Both the position numbers and the translations under genes were made by a program. DNA of 63,330 bases, taken from NCBI GenBank assembly GCA_013215145.1, contig JABSRP010000043.1, positions 1 to 63,330 of the forward strand, read 5' to 3'. Shown in pieces: positions 35,972 through 45,500 of this stretch; position 1 is the stretch's first letter; every line of letters starts with the position of its first letter. Under the pieces are notes generated by a model, which worked only from the letters and a program-made list of their open reading frames with translations, had not been told where the DNA came from and did no database searches. Origin of the DNA: Pseudobacteriovorax sp. GTDB lineage: Bacteria > Bdellovibrionota_B > Oligoflexia > Oligoflexales > Oligoflexaceae.

Positions 35972-37438
35972 ATGAAATCTATGGAAGGTGGCGTGATTAT
36001 CACGGCCTTGCTAGCAGCGGCGTCATTATCAGGAGTCGGTTACACACTCAACAAAGTTGGCCAAAATCAAAGAGAGGTCGTCGATCGACTCAACCAAAAA
36101 CGAGTTATAGAACTGCTTTCTCGAACACTGTCTGAAGCAGCGGGATCCCCATATGCTCTATCCGAAACGGCAAAAAACAACCCAGCCCTAGCGAATTGCA
36201 CCTCAAACCAAACCTCTGACTGTGCCGCAAGCGCCCTAAACGGAGTGGGGCAGCCCATTCTTGAGCCCTTCGATCTATTCGATGCAAGCGGAGTGGAAAT
36301 TGCCGGTGGCATTCAGGCCAAAACCTGGGATCGAATCGGCAGACCCTGCACCACTACGAGTTGTCCCGTGGCCTTTCGCACCTCAGCAGCCTACGTGACC
36401 CGCTGCTTGGGAGGAGCCCCAACCTGCGGATTTGCCAGTGCCATCGAAGTCACCTGGAGCGTGGAATCGTTGCAGACGAACCCTCCGAGGATAGTGGCTC
36501 AAGGGACGCAGACGTCAGGCGCCTTTGAGTGCCCAGACGAGGGTGAGGTTATCACAGGGTTTAAGGACGGCGCCCCCGTTTACACGGCAATGTCAATCTC
36601 AAATGCGAATACATCTGTCAACCCCACTACCAATATTCCAGCCTGCTCTAATTCGGTTGGCGAGATCCCAGCGAATACTTCAACCCGTCCGGCAAGGCCA
36701 AGACCGCCGGTGGGATCTGCTGAATATCTGGCCTGGCAAGATCAAGGCTGGTGGGCAGGAACTGGGCCTCAGGGAAAAGGTGACCGTGCTTGCAAAGCAG
36801 TAGCCTATGAATACGGTTTACACTGCTCTAATAAATACAACGGCCTAGCGTCAGCGCCGGGAAATATGGTTTGTGGTGATTTTTTCGACTGCCGTAACAC
36901 GGCAGGTAGCGGAACATTTGACTGCTCCTTTATTGAATTTGACGGCAACTGTAACATGAGCTTTCTCGGATGTCGTGGGACGAGAGGGTGTTTTTCAGAA
37001 GACACGCAAATCACCTTGGCTGATGGATCGCAACTTCCCGTCAATGAGATTCGCGTTGGTATGGAGGTTTACAACCCTGTTTTCGATGAAGCACGCAAAG
37101 TGATTCGAGTGGTAGATGGTTTTGAGCGAAAACCTCTTGTTAGAATCAAAGTTGACTCAAAGCTCGATGAAACAAATATCATCAAAGTAACTCTCGATCA
37201 TCCCTTAGACACTCAAGCAGGTCTGCTCAAGGCGAAAGATCTAAGGTTGACCGACTCTCTAGTTGATGCCCACGGAAACAAGCAAAAGATCCTCGATATT
37301 TCAGCCATTCACGGCCAAAGACACTATGTTTGGAATTTTGAGGTAGAGGGAGATATGGACGAGGATCATATTATCGTTGCAGATGGACTCAGATCTGGAG
37401 ATCTTTATCTCCAGAACAAAAACGCCGGCAGCCCATGA
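35972..37438 (+). CDS. Hint (hedgehog/intein-like) domain protein with N-terminal membrane/pilin-like segment
   Basis: AGGA 7 nt ahead supports the start. The N-terminus MKSMEGGVIITALLAAASLS is a single hydrophobic helix followed by a long amphipathic helix, like a type IV pilin-like or signal-anchor start. A ~300-residue Cys-rich extracytoplasmic region follows (about 16 Cys). The C-terminal ~150 residues are a Hint domain. It begins GCFSEDTQITLADG with Cys340 as N-terminal nucleophile, has VTLDHPL (His410) as the B-block equivalent, and ends EDHIIVADGLRSGD. The usual C-terminal His-Asn pair of splicing inteins is absent. N-terminal thioester chemistry (cleavage or ligation of the upstream part to a nucleophile, as in hedgehog) is therefore more likely than splicing. 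Confidence 0.85.
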   Translation: MKSMEGGVIITALLAAASLSGVGYTLNKVGQNQREVVDRLNQKRVIELLSRTLSEAAGSPYALSETAKNNPALANCTSNQTSDCAASALNGVGQPILEPFDLFDASGVEIAGGIQAKTWDRIGRPCTTTSCPVAFRTSAAYVTRCLGGAPTCGFASAIEVTWSVESLQTNPPRIVAQGTQTSGAFECPDEGEVITGFKDGAPVYTAMSISNANTSVNPTTNIPACSNSVGEIPANTSTRPARPRPPVGSAEYLAWQDQGWWAGTGPQGKGDRACKAVAYEYGLHCSNKYNGLASAPGNMVCGDFFDCRNTAGSGTFDCSFIEFDGNCNMSFLGCRGTRGCFSEDTQITLADGSQLPVNEIRVGMEVYNPVFDEARKVIRVVDGFERKPLVRIKVDSKLDETNIIKVTLDHPLDTQAGLLKAKDLRLTDSLVDAHGNKQKILDISAIHGQRHYVWNFEVEGDMDEDHIIVADGLRSGDLYLQNKNAGSP

Positions 37439-37464
37439 CTTGAACCGCAAACTTGCTCGAACCA

Positions 37465-38196
37465 CTAATAAGCACTCTGAGGAATGGTGGGTATAACGCT
37501 TTTTCTTGATAGTAGTTCGGCGATATATTGCCTACCCGCATCATTTAAGACTGTGAACTCAGCACCAATACCTGTGGACTTAACGTGATCTAGGTTGCTT
37601 CGCACCCATCTCACATCACATACCCCTTCAAATACCAAATCCTCTTTCTCGAAGGTAATCTGAAACCGTAAAGACTCTCCCTGCCGCGGAAAGTCTCTTT
37701 CCCAACGCATAAAAAATCCAGAACGACCGAAATTGATATTGCCACTCGCCAGGGCCTCTTCCATTGAGGTGAAAACCCGGTCAATGACCTTAGGCATAGA
37801 CTCATCAAAAGTACCGGCCCATTTTTCATTTTGCGGACATAAAGCTTTTTCTATACGAACAGCCAGATCTTTTGACTTCAAAGGTTTCTGAAGCATAGCC
37901 TCAACCCCCAGATCGTAGGCATCCTCCAAAGTAAGATCAGCAAAGCCGGAAACAAAAATCAACGGCAGCGTCTCAAGCCCCTCTTCCCGGAGTTTTTTCA
38001 AGAGATATACCCCATCACCACCAGGCATGCGGATATCAGAAACTATCAGATCGACGTTGTGGCTTTGCACAATATCGAAGGCCGCCCGACCGTGCTCCGC
38101 CATTATAGTATCATAGCCACGATCCTCCAAATCGAATTGAAGAATCTCCCTAAGATCTATCTCATCATCAACAATAAGTATCGTCTTGCTAGTCAA
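37465..38196 (-). CDS. Response regulator with REC and PilZ-like output domain
   Basis: The receiver (residues 5-120) is complete: acidic pair VDDE, phosphoacceptor Asp54 in VSDIRMPG, Ser of FVSGFAD and Lys104 in LQKPLK. The C-terminal ~100 residues resemble a PilZ domain: NINFGRSGFFMRW at the start of the barrel, ESLRFQITFEKED, VCDVRWVR and the closing GIGAEF, followed by an alpha helix. The canonical RxxxR and DxSxxG c-di-GMP motifs are only partly present (NxGRSG), so nucleotide binding is uncertain. Such proteins link phosphorelay to motility, pili or exopolysaccharide. No kinase is adjacent, and it converges on the Hint-domain gene with 26 bp between stops. Confidence 0.85.
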   Translation of the reverse strand: MTSKTILIVDDEIDLREILQFDLEDRGYDTIMAEHGRAAFDIVQSHNVDLIVSDIRMPGGDGVYLLKKLREEGLETLPLIFVSGFADLTLEDAYDLGVEAMLQKPLKSKDLAVRIEKALCPQNEKWAGTFDESMPKVIDRVFTSMEEALASGNINFGRSGFFMRWERDFPRQGESLRFQITFEKEDLVFEGVCDVRWVRSNLDHVKSTGIGAEFTVLNDAGRQYIAELLSRKSVIPTIPQSAY

Positions 38197-38369
38197 CTGC
38201 CACCGCCCCGCATATCTGTGAAACCTTATTCCTACTTAGTCTAACAGGAAACCTGCAATTAAACTCGCTTAATGTTTATTCATAGCGCCTCGGCCCGATA
38301 GTTCGTACCGAGACTAGCTACAGAAAGGACGCAAAACCTGTATCAGGATCGCATGAAAAGTTGGTTATT

Positions 38370-38798
38370 TTAACCCAGACTTTCTGCCTGCTTCTTAACC
38401 TTTTCCAGACTCTGCGTGATAAAAGTTTCCAAATTACGCCGGATCATGCCGTCGACGCGGTCATCGATGCTATCCCACTCGATACAGCTTTCTAGCTCCC
38501 AGGATGCCCCAGCTTCATCGGCAGGACGGACGGTTTTTTGGATCACACCGACTAGACTAGGATGTCCGACCAAATTAGATTTAACAGATTTATTTTTATA
38601 ATCGAATATGACTTTTTCTCGTATCTCAGCATCTGGGACCTCAACGCTTCTAAGGATCCCATCGTGGAATCGCTCTAAGATCTTGCTGCTAAGAATCCCC
38701 TCGTTATACCGATCCGGGTGTTCTGCTTCATCCAAAAGAATTTTCCAGAGGTTTTCGAATGAAGTCGCTACGGAACGTTTAAAGTGTGCTTCTGACAT
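38370..38798 (-). CDS. SRPBCC superfamily protein, DUF1857/AtaL-like
   Basis: The 142-residue product has the helix-grip pattern of the START/Bet v1 (SRPBCC) fold: an N-terminal strand, a helix (FENLWKILLDEAEHP), the strand segment ILERFHDGILRSVEV, AEIREKVIF, a loop, SWELESCIEWDS and a long C-terminal helix. Order and motifs (ILExFxDGxLRxV, REKVxF) match DUF1857. Members bind small hydrophobic molecules. AAGGGGG precedes the ATG. It starts 18 bp after the aminotransferase gene and is probably co-transcribed. Confidence 0.75.
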   Translation of the reverse strand: MSEAHFKRSVATSFENLWKILLDEAEHPDRYNEGILSSKILERFHDGILRSVEVPDAEIREKVIFDYKNKSVKSNLVGHPSLVGVIQKTVRPADEAGASWELESCIEWDSIDDRVDGMIRRNLETFITQSLEKVKKQAESLG

Positions 38799-38816
38799 AT
38801 GTCCCCCTTTTAGATT

Positions 38817-39941
38817 TCAATTCCTAGTCTGTAAAACATCTCTGAGTGCCTCAGCAGACAACTGGCACTCCTCTTCCGTTATACCAGCAAACAGAGGCAA
38901 ATTGATAACAGTCTTGCTAAATGTTTTGCTGTGTGTCAATTCCGACGTTCGTAAAGCTTTTTGCGCGGGCGGCTGCTCACAAAGAGTCTGGGGATACGTA
39001 CGGGCACAGCCAATGCCTTTATCTAGGAGCCCGGCAGCGATCTCATCTCCCGTTTTGTTCAGTCCCGACAAAACCGAGAGATAGCCATTGCCCTGATATC
39101 CGTCTGGACAGCCGTAATATCTCATGTCTTTTGGGTAATCCGAGATAAAGTCACGATAGAATGCCTCAGCCTTACGCCTACCCTCAATGAATCCGTCAAT
39201 CTTATCCATCATATGGACAAGATAATGAGCATTTAACCCACCCATGCGAGCATTCCAACCAACGTAGTCATAAGTGTAGTGACCTGCTCGGCCATGGTTG
39301 CAAAGTGCTCTAACTTTCTCTCCAATCGTTGGGTCCTGGGTCATGATTCCGCCGCCATCACCGGCACCCCCAAAAACCTTAGCAGGGTAGAAGGAGACAG
39401 TAGCGATTGTAGCCCCGTTGTATATGGATTTGCTTGCGTACTCGACGCCAAAGCTCTGCGCACCATCTTCAATGAGTTTTATATCCTCTTGGGCACAGAA
39501 GTTCCGAAATTCAGATAAACGTGCCGACCCCCAACCAAACAAATGCACCAAAATTGCTGCATCAAACTGAAAGTTACGATGGCCAGCAGCAAATTCGTCA
39601 AAACTCATTTGTAAGTCGTCGGGATCTATATCGACAAGTACTGGAGTCGCTCCTGCAAGTACTATGGCCTCGTAGGGCGCCCAAAATGTCATATTTGGAA
39701 CAGCAACCCTCATGCCTGGACCGACACCTAAGGCCTGTAGCGCGATGACTAGGGCATCCGTCCCGTTACTGCAGGCGATGAAGTGGTCAACATCTAGCTT
39801 TGCCTCAAGCATTTTCTCAAGCTTGGCAACAGTAGGTCCCCCTACAAATTCGGTATTGTCCAAGACTTTTGACCAGCTAGCCTTAACCTGCTCAGTGACA
39901 GGTGCGACAGTTCGTGACAGATCAATAAAGGGTACCCGCAT
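38817..39941 (-). CDS. DegT/DnrJ/EryC1/StrS family PLP-dependent sugar aminotransferase
   Basis: A complete fold-type I aminotransferase of 374 residues. It contains FIDLSR at the start, the SNGTDALVIALQALGVGPGM cofactor loop, DIDP, IEDGAQSFG for the pyridine ring Asp, and the Schiff-base Lys188 in SFYPAKVFGG. Enzymes of this family add an amino group to nucleotide-linked keto sugars used in O-antigen, glycoprotein glycans or antibiotics. It is unusual that no sugar biosynthesis genes flank it; its only partner is the SRPBCC protein just downstream. A role in glycosylating a surface structure would be consistent with the neighbours (inference). Confidence 0.93.
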   Translation of the reverse strand: MRVPFIDLSRTVAPVTEQVKASWSKVLDNTEFVGGPTVAKLEKMLEAKLDVDHFIACSNGTDALVIALQALGVGPGMRVAVPNMTFWAPYEAIVLAGATPVLVDIDPDDLQMSFDEFAAGHRNFQFDAAILVHLFGWGSARLSEFRNFCAQEDIKLIEDGAQSFGVEYASKSIYNGATIATVSFYPAKVFGGAGDGGGIMTQDPTIGEKVRALCNHGRAGHYTYDYVGWNARMGGLNAHYLVHMMDKIDGFIEGRRKAEAFYRDFISDYPKDMRYYGCPDGYQGNGYLSVLSGLNKTGDEIAAGLLDKGIGCARTYPQTLCEQPPAQKALRTSELTHSKTFSKTVINLPLFAGITEEECQLSAEALRDVLQTRN

Positions 39942-40261
39942 GTAAATTTCCTTGTAAATGATTCACAGAAAGTGCTTTTTTGACGTATCTAGTAGGAGAG
40001 GACTTGCTCCTCAGGACTGATAGTCAACGACGAAATCCTGGTGTCTCTGAGCAAAGAGGCCAAATGAACGATGGAAACATGGATACTCAAAGCTCAAACC
40101 CCTAATATGATACTAGATTTCCGTAAGTTGCAGATCAAAATATTGGCACAGGACCGTAATCTATAAGCAAGCTGTGAAAATTTCCAGCCAATTTTCTCAA
40201 TTTTGACATGATTGAGGCATGGGCAAAACAAAAAAACTGTCCTTGCTGCGGAATCCGATTG
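39942..40261. other. Intergenic interval, no gene seen
   Basis: It holds the promoter region of the aminotransferase operon and the 3' end of the phospholipase D-like gene. A short plus-strand segment with a GAGGAC/CTCCTC imperfect inverted repeat is present near 39995-40013. I see nothing else. Confidence 0.4.
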
Positions 40262-41878
40262 CTAAAGAACACTTTTGGGGATAAACCAGCGACTCCATGC
40301 CTGAAATCGCTTAAACCAACCGGCTTCAGAGTCCGGGTTAAAGTCTTTCGTAACGCGCCATGAATTCTCTGGTTGGTATTCTTGTTCCATGACAGCCAGT
40401 AGCTCTTCCGAAATCTCACGAGAATGTATCTCGACAAAGCACTCAGTATTCAAGTTTGCACTACGCGGGTCTAAATTGAATGTTCCTACAACGGTAATGA
40501 TCCCATCGACCACCATACTCTTGGCATGCAACCCAAAAATCGGTTTATGATTGATGGTTTTTTGCAAATCACTAGTCATAATCTTAAATCTAATGGCAGC
40601 ATCAGGCCGATATTCATAAATCTCAACTCCTAGTTTTAGTAATTCTGACCTCGATCTTTGGTAACCATTAAAGGCTTCTATCCCATCCGTAGAAGCCAAG
40701 CTATTGGTGAGAATCCGCACACGAACGCCTCGCTTCACAGCATTCGCAAACAGTTTTTCTCCCTTCTTAGTGACAATGAGGTAGGGAGATTGGATATCAA
40801 TGGATTTTTTTGCTTGATTGATTAAGGCTTTTAGCGCCTCGGTACTCACTCCGCTACCAGATAAACCTCGCTTACGCTCATTTTTTTTGGGGTTGTCGTA
40901 GGAAAAGGTGACATCTTTGATCCATCTGAGTTCATCTTTCACTCGGTTTACGGCTTTTTTTGCGTAGGAGAGAACGTTCGAGCGAACTTTAGGCCAATAG
41001 TTTGCAGGGTTACATGCATACTGTTGCAAAAGTTTTTTTGTTAGTTCTGGTCTGGTTTTGATAGCTTTTTTTACGAGTTTTTCAGCATCCACTGCCAATG
41101 GGTGAGACCAATAGAGATCAAAGGACTTTTGTACTTCGCTCGCCGCTCCTCCAAGCATCAAAACATCTCGATCCCTAAAATTAAACTTTCGACTGTAATC
41201 GAAGTATTCATCAGCAACGTTCCTACCTCCAGTGATCACAGCTACTCCATCAACAATAAAGGTTTTGTTGTGCATCCTCTGGTTGATACCGCGAAAATTT
41301 GTCAAGGTAGCACTAAGCTTCTGAGCAATATTTTTTCCTAGATTGATGTTAGGATTGTAGACTTTAATGTCAATATTAGGATGATTGGCGATCTCCAGGA
41401 TAAAGGCCTCATCAGCCTCTACCATAATATCATCTACCAATACCCGAATTTTCACCCCTCTATCGGCGGCTCTCATCAGATAATCAAGAGCGATCAATCC
41501 AATATTATCGAGAGAAAATATAAAATATTGGACGTCTATGGTTTTTTCCGCAGATAGCGACAGCCAAGCCCTAGAAGCGATCGCTTGCGTCCCCTCCTCA
41601 AGGATTTTGATTCCTGTATAGGTTTCCATCTTTTTAGCCACCGGTCTAATTTGCTCAGACAGCTTTGGTCCCTGGTACTCAGGAACCCCCTCACATAGAT
41701 CCTTGCTGAGATCAAGGTCGGAGAATTGGTCGCGAAAGTCCTGATGACTGCATCCCATATTCATCAAAAGGTGAATCGATATGCTTAGAAAGAAAATTCC
41801 TCTGATGACTCTATACACATGACACCCGTGGATTAGTTTTTTGTCATATAACTTTATCAACTTAGGCTCTAAATGCAA
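40262..41878 (-). CDS. Phospholipase D-like / ClsC-type cardiolipin synthase family protein
   Basis: Two HKD motifs are present: RMHNKTFIVD (His203, Lys205, Asp210) followed by GGRN, and GLHAKSMVVD (His451, Lys453, Asp458) followed by GTFN and DPRS. The spacing and the segments VQYFIFSLDNIG and KIRVLVDD match the YmdC/ClsC branch, which makes cardiolipin from phosphatidylglycerol and phosphatidylethanolamine. The N-terminus has a hydrophobic stretch (GIFFLSISIHLLM) ending MGC at Cys43, so it may be membrane anchored or a lipoprotein. The first ATG lacks a clear ribosome binding site and a later start is possible. A secreted phospholipase role cannot be excluded. Confidence 0.88.
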   Translation of the reverse strand: MHLEPKLIKLYDKKLIHGCHVYRVIRGIFFLSISIHLLMNMGCSHQDFRDQFSDLDLSKDLCEGVPEYQGPKLSEQIRPVAKKMETYTGIKILEEGTQAIASRAWLSLSAEKTIDVQYFIFSLDNIGLIALDYLMRAADRGVKIRVLVDDIMVEADEAFILEIANHPNIDIKVYNPNINLGKNIAQKLSATLTNFRGINQRMHNKTFIVDGVAVITGGRNVADEYFDYSRKFNFRDRDVLMLGGAASEVQKSFDLYWSHPLAVDAEKLVKKAIKTRPELTKKLLQQYACNPANYWPKVRSNVLSYAKKAVNRVKDELRWIKDVTFSYDNPKKNERKRGLSGSGVSTEALKALINQAKKSIDIQSPYLIVTKKGEKLFANAVKRGVRVRILTNSLASTDGIEAFNGYQRSRSELLKLGVEIYEYRPDAAIRFKIMTSDLQKTINHKPIFGLHAKSMVVDGIITVVGTFNLDPRSANLNTECFVEIHSREISEELLAVMEQEYQPENSWRVTKDFNPDSEAGWFKRFQAWSRWFIPKSVL

Positions 41879-41969
41879 CTTGGTTTGCCTGTTGGAATGC
41901 CAAAACCTCTATTAAATGGGCATACCATCCCTCGATCACGTGCCACATGGGAAAAAGCGCATCTAATAT

Positions 41970-42005
41970 CAAAAAAAGAGCTTTCTTCCTTTGAAGGAAG
42001 AAAGC
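41970..42005 (-). terminator. Rho-independent terminator
   Basis: On the minus strand GCTTTCTTCCTT and AGGAAGAAAGC pair and are followed by TCTTTTTTT. It ends the transcript of the fibronectin-repeat lipoprotein gene 50 bp upstream. Confidence 0.92.
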
Positions 42006-42055
42006 GTTTTCATACGAACCTTAATATCGATCCAAAGCTAAAGATGAATTAGTGG

Positions 42056-42535
42056 TTACAATTCACATTTATCCTGATCGACTTGATTTGCATACTCCTT
42101 GTGATCAATATTACCGAAGATGTCGCTAGCTACTTCGTAGCACTTACCATCATTGCGAGCAAAAGCAGTCCGTGAGGGCTTACAAAATTCGATAGATCGC
42201 AACTCTCGAAAGTTATCGCCACCAGTTTGCGAGTCAACTTCATAACACAGGCCGCCCCAAGAGAAATTGAATGATTCAAACAACGATTCCGTCTCAACTG
42301 AACCACATTTGTTTTGACTCACTTCATTTGCATACTTCTTGTGATCAATATCACCAAAAATATCGCTCGCTACCTCGTAGCATTTTCCGTCATTGCGAGC
42401 GTAGGCAGTACGTGACGGCTTACAAAATTCAACAGATCGCAATTCTCGAAAGTTATCACCACCCGTTTGAACGTCGACTTCGTAGCACAAGCCACCCCAC
42501 GAAGAACTAAAGGAATCGAATAAAGGTTCGGTTTG
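42056..42535 (-). repeat. Duplicated 240-bp segment encoding the two C-terminal domains
   Basis: Two copies of about 240 bp encode near-identical ~78-residue Cys-containing domains (motifs WGGLCYEVD and ARNDGKCYEVASDIFG). They are nearly identical in protein and largely so in DNA, which indicates a recent duplication or ongoing conversion. Confidence 0.88.
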
Positions 42536-45500
42536 AGAACTTACTGGATCTTCATCCGTCTTGAACTCAACTTTTGTTAAATTATCCTGATAATTCCTCT
42601 CTGTATCAGCAGCCAACAAATATACTATATAGTCCGTTTCTGAATCCAGATCTCCCAATGAAATACTTCCATTTCCGGTATTAGCAAAGTTATCTATTCG
42701 ATTGGAGTTTTTCACTGTTTGGATAGAAGGCGCACTTTCGTTCTTTTTGCGAAGGATAATCTTAACAATACCCTTTTCATTCAAACGATAAGTTAGCCTT
42801 GCTGATCTGTGGTCCACTGAACTAAGTCTCGGCAGTCCCAAAAATACAGGAGCTGTGGTATCCGCAGCGGCGTCTGTGGTAAAAGTTACAGAGACGAGTT
42901 CGCTCTGGTAATTTTCCGCCCTATCCTTGGCAAGCATGTAGATTGTATAATCCGTTTTTTCAAGCAGACCTCTCAAGTTGATAGTTGTTTGTCTTGTACC
43001 AAAGTTATTCGCTACATTAGAATTCTTGACGTCTTCATAACTTGGTGCCGTCTCATCGCTCATCCTGAGAACATAAAGTAGAGTACCCGCTTCGTTTAAT
43101 CTAAAACTGACATCAGCTTTAGAGTCGGTAATATTTGAGACTCTCGGACTGACTACGTAGCTAGGTGCTTCTCGATCTGGAGCTCTTCCCGTCTTGAGCT
43201 GTACCGAGGTCAACTGAGTCTGGGAATTATCCGCCTCGTCTGTAGCAATTAAGTACACAGTGTAAGATGTATCTGCTGCAAGCTGGTTCAAAGCAATCTT
43301 AGCAGATTCTCGATCGAAAATAATACTTACTGTGGAATCAAGTACGTTTCTGACCGAGGGAGCAGATTCACTAGCTTTTCTGACTAGGTACTTGACTGTG
43401 GCCTTCTCGTTAAGGACAAGCGTTATCTCTGCCGTCGACTGTGTAACTTCAGTTACTTCTGGCGCAGAGACAAAAACAGGCGCGCGAGTATCAGGAGTCT
43501 GTTTTGTTTTTAAAGAGACTTTAAACAGCGCTGTCTGCTCGTTGCCAGATTCGTCAATTGCAAGTAGGTAGACACTGTAGTTGGTAGACTCTTCCAACCC
43601 GCTAAGATTAATAACGGCTTCTCCTGAAGTGAAGGCAATCATTATGTTAGATGCAGCTACATCCTCAAGGCTAGGAGTTCCCGCTCCTTCCTCCCTAAGT
43701 ACATACTTAACTTGTCCTTTCTCGTTGAGGGAAAATCGGATTTCTGCACGAGTGTCAGTGACATTTTCAATCCGAGGCGCACCAACAAAAGAAGGAGCTT
43801 CAGTATCCGGGGTTGCCAGCGTTGCAAAAGAAACTTTGGTCAACTGATTTTGAGCATTACCTAAGTAGTCAGTGGCAATAAGGTAGACGTCGTAACTAGT
43901 AGACTCTTCTAGACCTTCAAGTTCAATCATTGCCTTTTCTGACTCAAATACAACCTGTACCGTTGACGCGATGACATCGTCAATGGACGGAGCATTTTGA
44001 CCACGTTTCACTGCGATATACTTCACCGAACCTTTTTCATTTAATGAAAATTCGACAGTCGCTTTTGTGTCTGTAATGTCGTTTACCTCAGGGTTTCCAT
44101 CAAATTTTGGAGCTTCAGTGTCTGGTGTCTCTTCGGTTGTGATTGTTATTTTCGTCAACTGATCCTGCTGATTTCCTTCAGAATCCATCGCCAGAAGATA
44201 AATATCATAACTGGTGAGACCCTCCAGATTTGCAAGCTCAATAGCAGCATTGCCGCCTTCAAATGAGATAGTGACACTGGACGACAAAACGTCATCAAGG
44301 TTAGGAGCAGCTTGACCTGATTTTTGTACAAGGTACTTCAAAGATCCTGTCTCATTAAGCGAAAAACTTATAACTGCACTAGTATCAGAAATAGACGTCA
44401 GACTAGGAGTACCAACAAAGGTAGGAGCTTCCGTATCTGGAGTCTCTTTGGTGGTAATGGTTACTTTCGTCAACTGTTCCTGATGATTCCCTAAGGAGTC
44501 CGTTGCTAGAAGATAGATATCGTAGCTAGTGGTCTGTTCGAGTTCTTCGAGCCTGATGGTCGCATCACCGTCTTCGTAAGCGATCATAACATTTGAGGCT
44601 AAAACATCTTCAAGACTAGGTGCTGCAGCCCCAGATTCTTGAACGATATACTTGACTGATCCCTTTTCGTTTAGCGAAAATGCAATCTCAGCTTGAACAT
44701 CTGTAATGTTTTTTGGCAACGGTGATCCCACAAATAAGGGCGCGTCCGTATCTGGAGTCTCTCTAGTGGTAAGGGAAAGCTTTGTTACACGGCTCTGAGT
44801 ATTCCCTGCAATATCGGTAGCGAGAAGATATACATCATAGCTGGTCAACTCTTCAAGACTCTCTATTTTAATAAGAGCGGTATCGGCTTCAAAGTTAATC
44901 ATGACTGTTGATGAAAGGACATCATCACGACTAGGTGCTGGCAACCCCTCTTTCTGAATTAGGTACTTTACAGCGCCTTTTTCATTGAGCGAAACTGAGA
45001 TTTCCGCTTGAGTATCGTCAACTTTGATAACTCGTGGTACATCGGTAAAAACAGGAGCTGTGGTGTCTGGTGTCTCTTTAGTTGTCACAGTGACTAGACT
45101 CAACTGGTCCTGGCTGTTACCCAGTACATCAACAGCAACTAGGTAAATATCATAGGACGTTGATCGTTCCAAACCATCAAGTTTGATAATAGCGTTATTT
45201 ACTTCAAATTCGACCTTATTGGAAGACGCTAAAACACGATTCAAACTAGGCGCAGCCTCACCTGATTTTTGAACCACATATCTTACTGTAGAAGGCTCAT
45301 CAAGGATAACTACGATTTCCGCTTTGGTATCTTGCACGTCAGCTGTCACTGGGGTTCCCAAAAAGACTGGTGCTTCAGTGTCAGGAGCTTCATTGGTGAT
45401 AAATGACTTTCGAAGAATGCCTTTTTGAAAGTTTCCTTGACTATCTTTTGCAAGCAGATGGAGGGTGTACTCAGTATTATCTTCCAATCCATTCAACTGA

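Noticed and set aside
35972..36031. Type IV prepilin cleavage site in the Hint protein
   Set aside because: Two Gly and a hydrophobic helix are present, but the Glu at position 5 of the mature pilin is missing; I only call it pilin-like.
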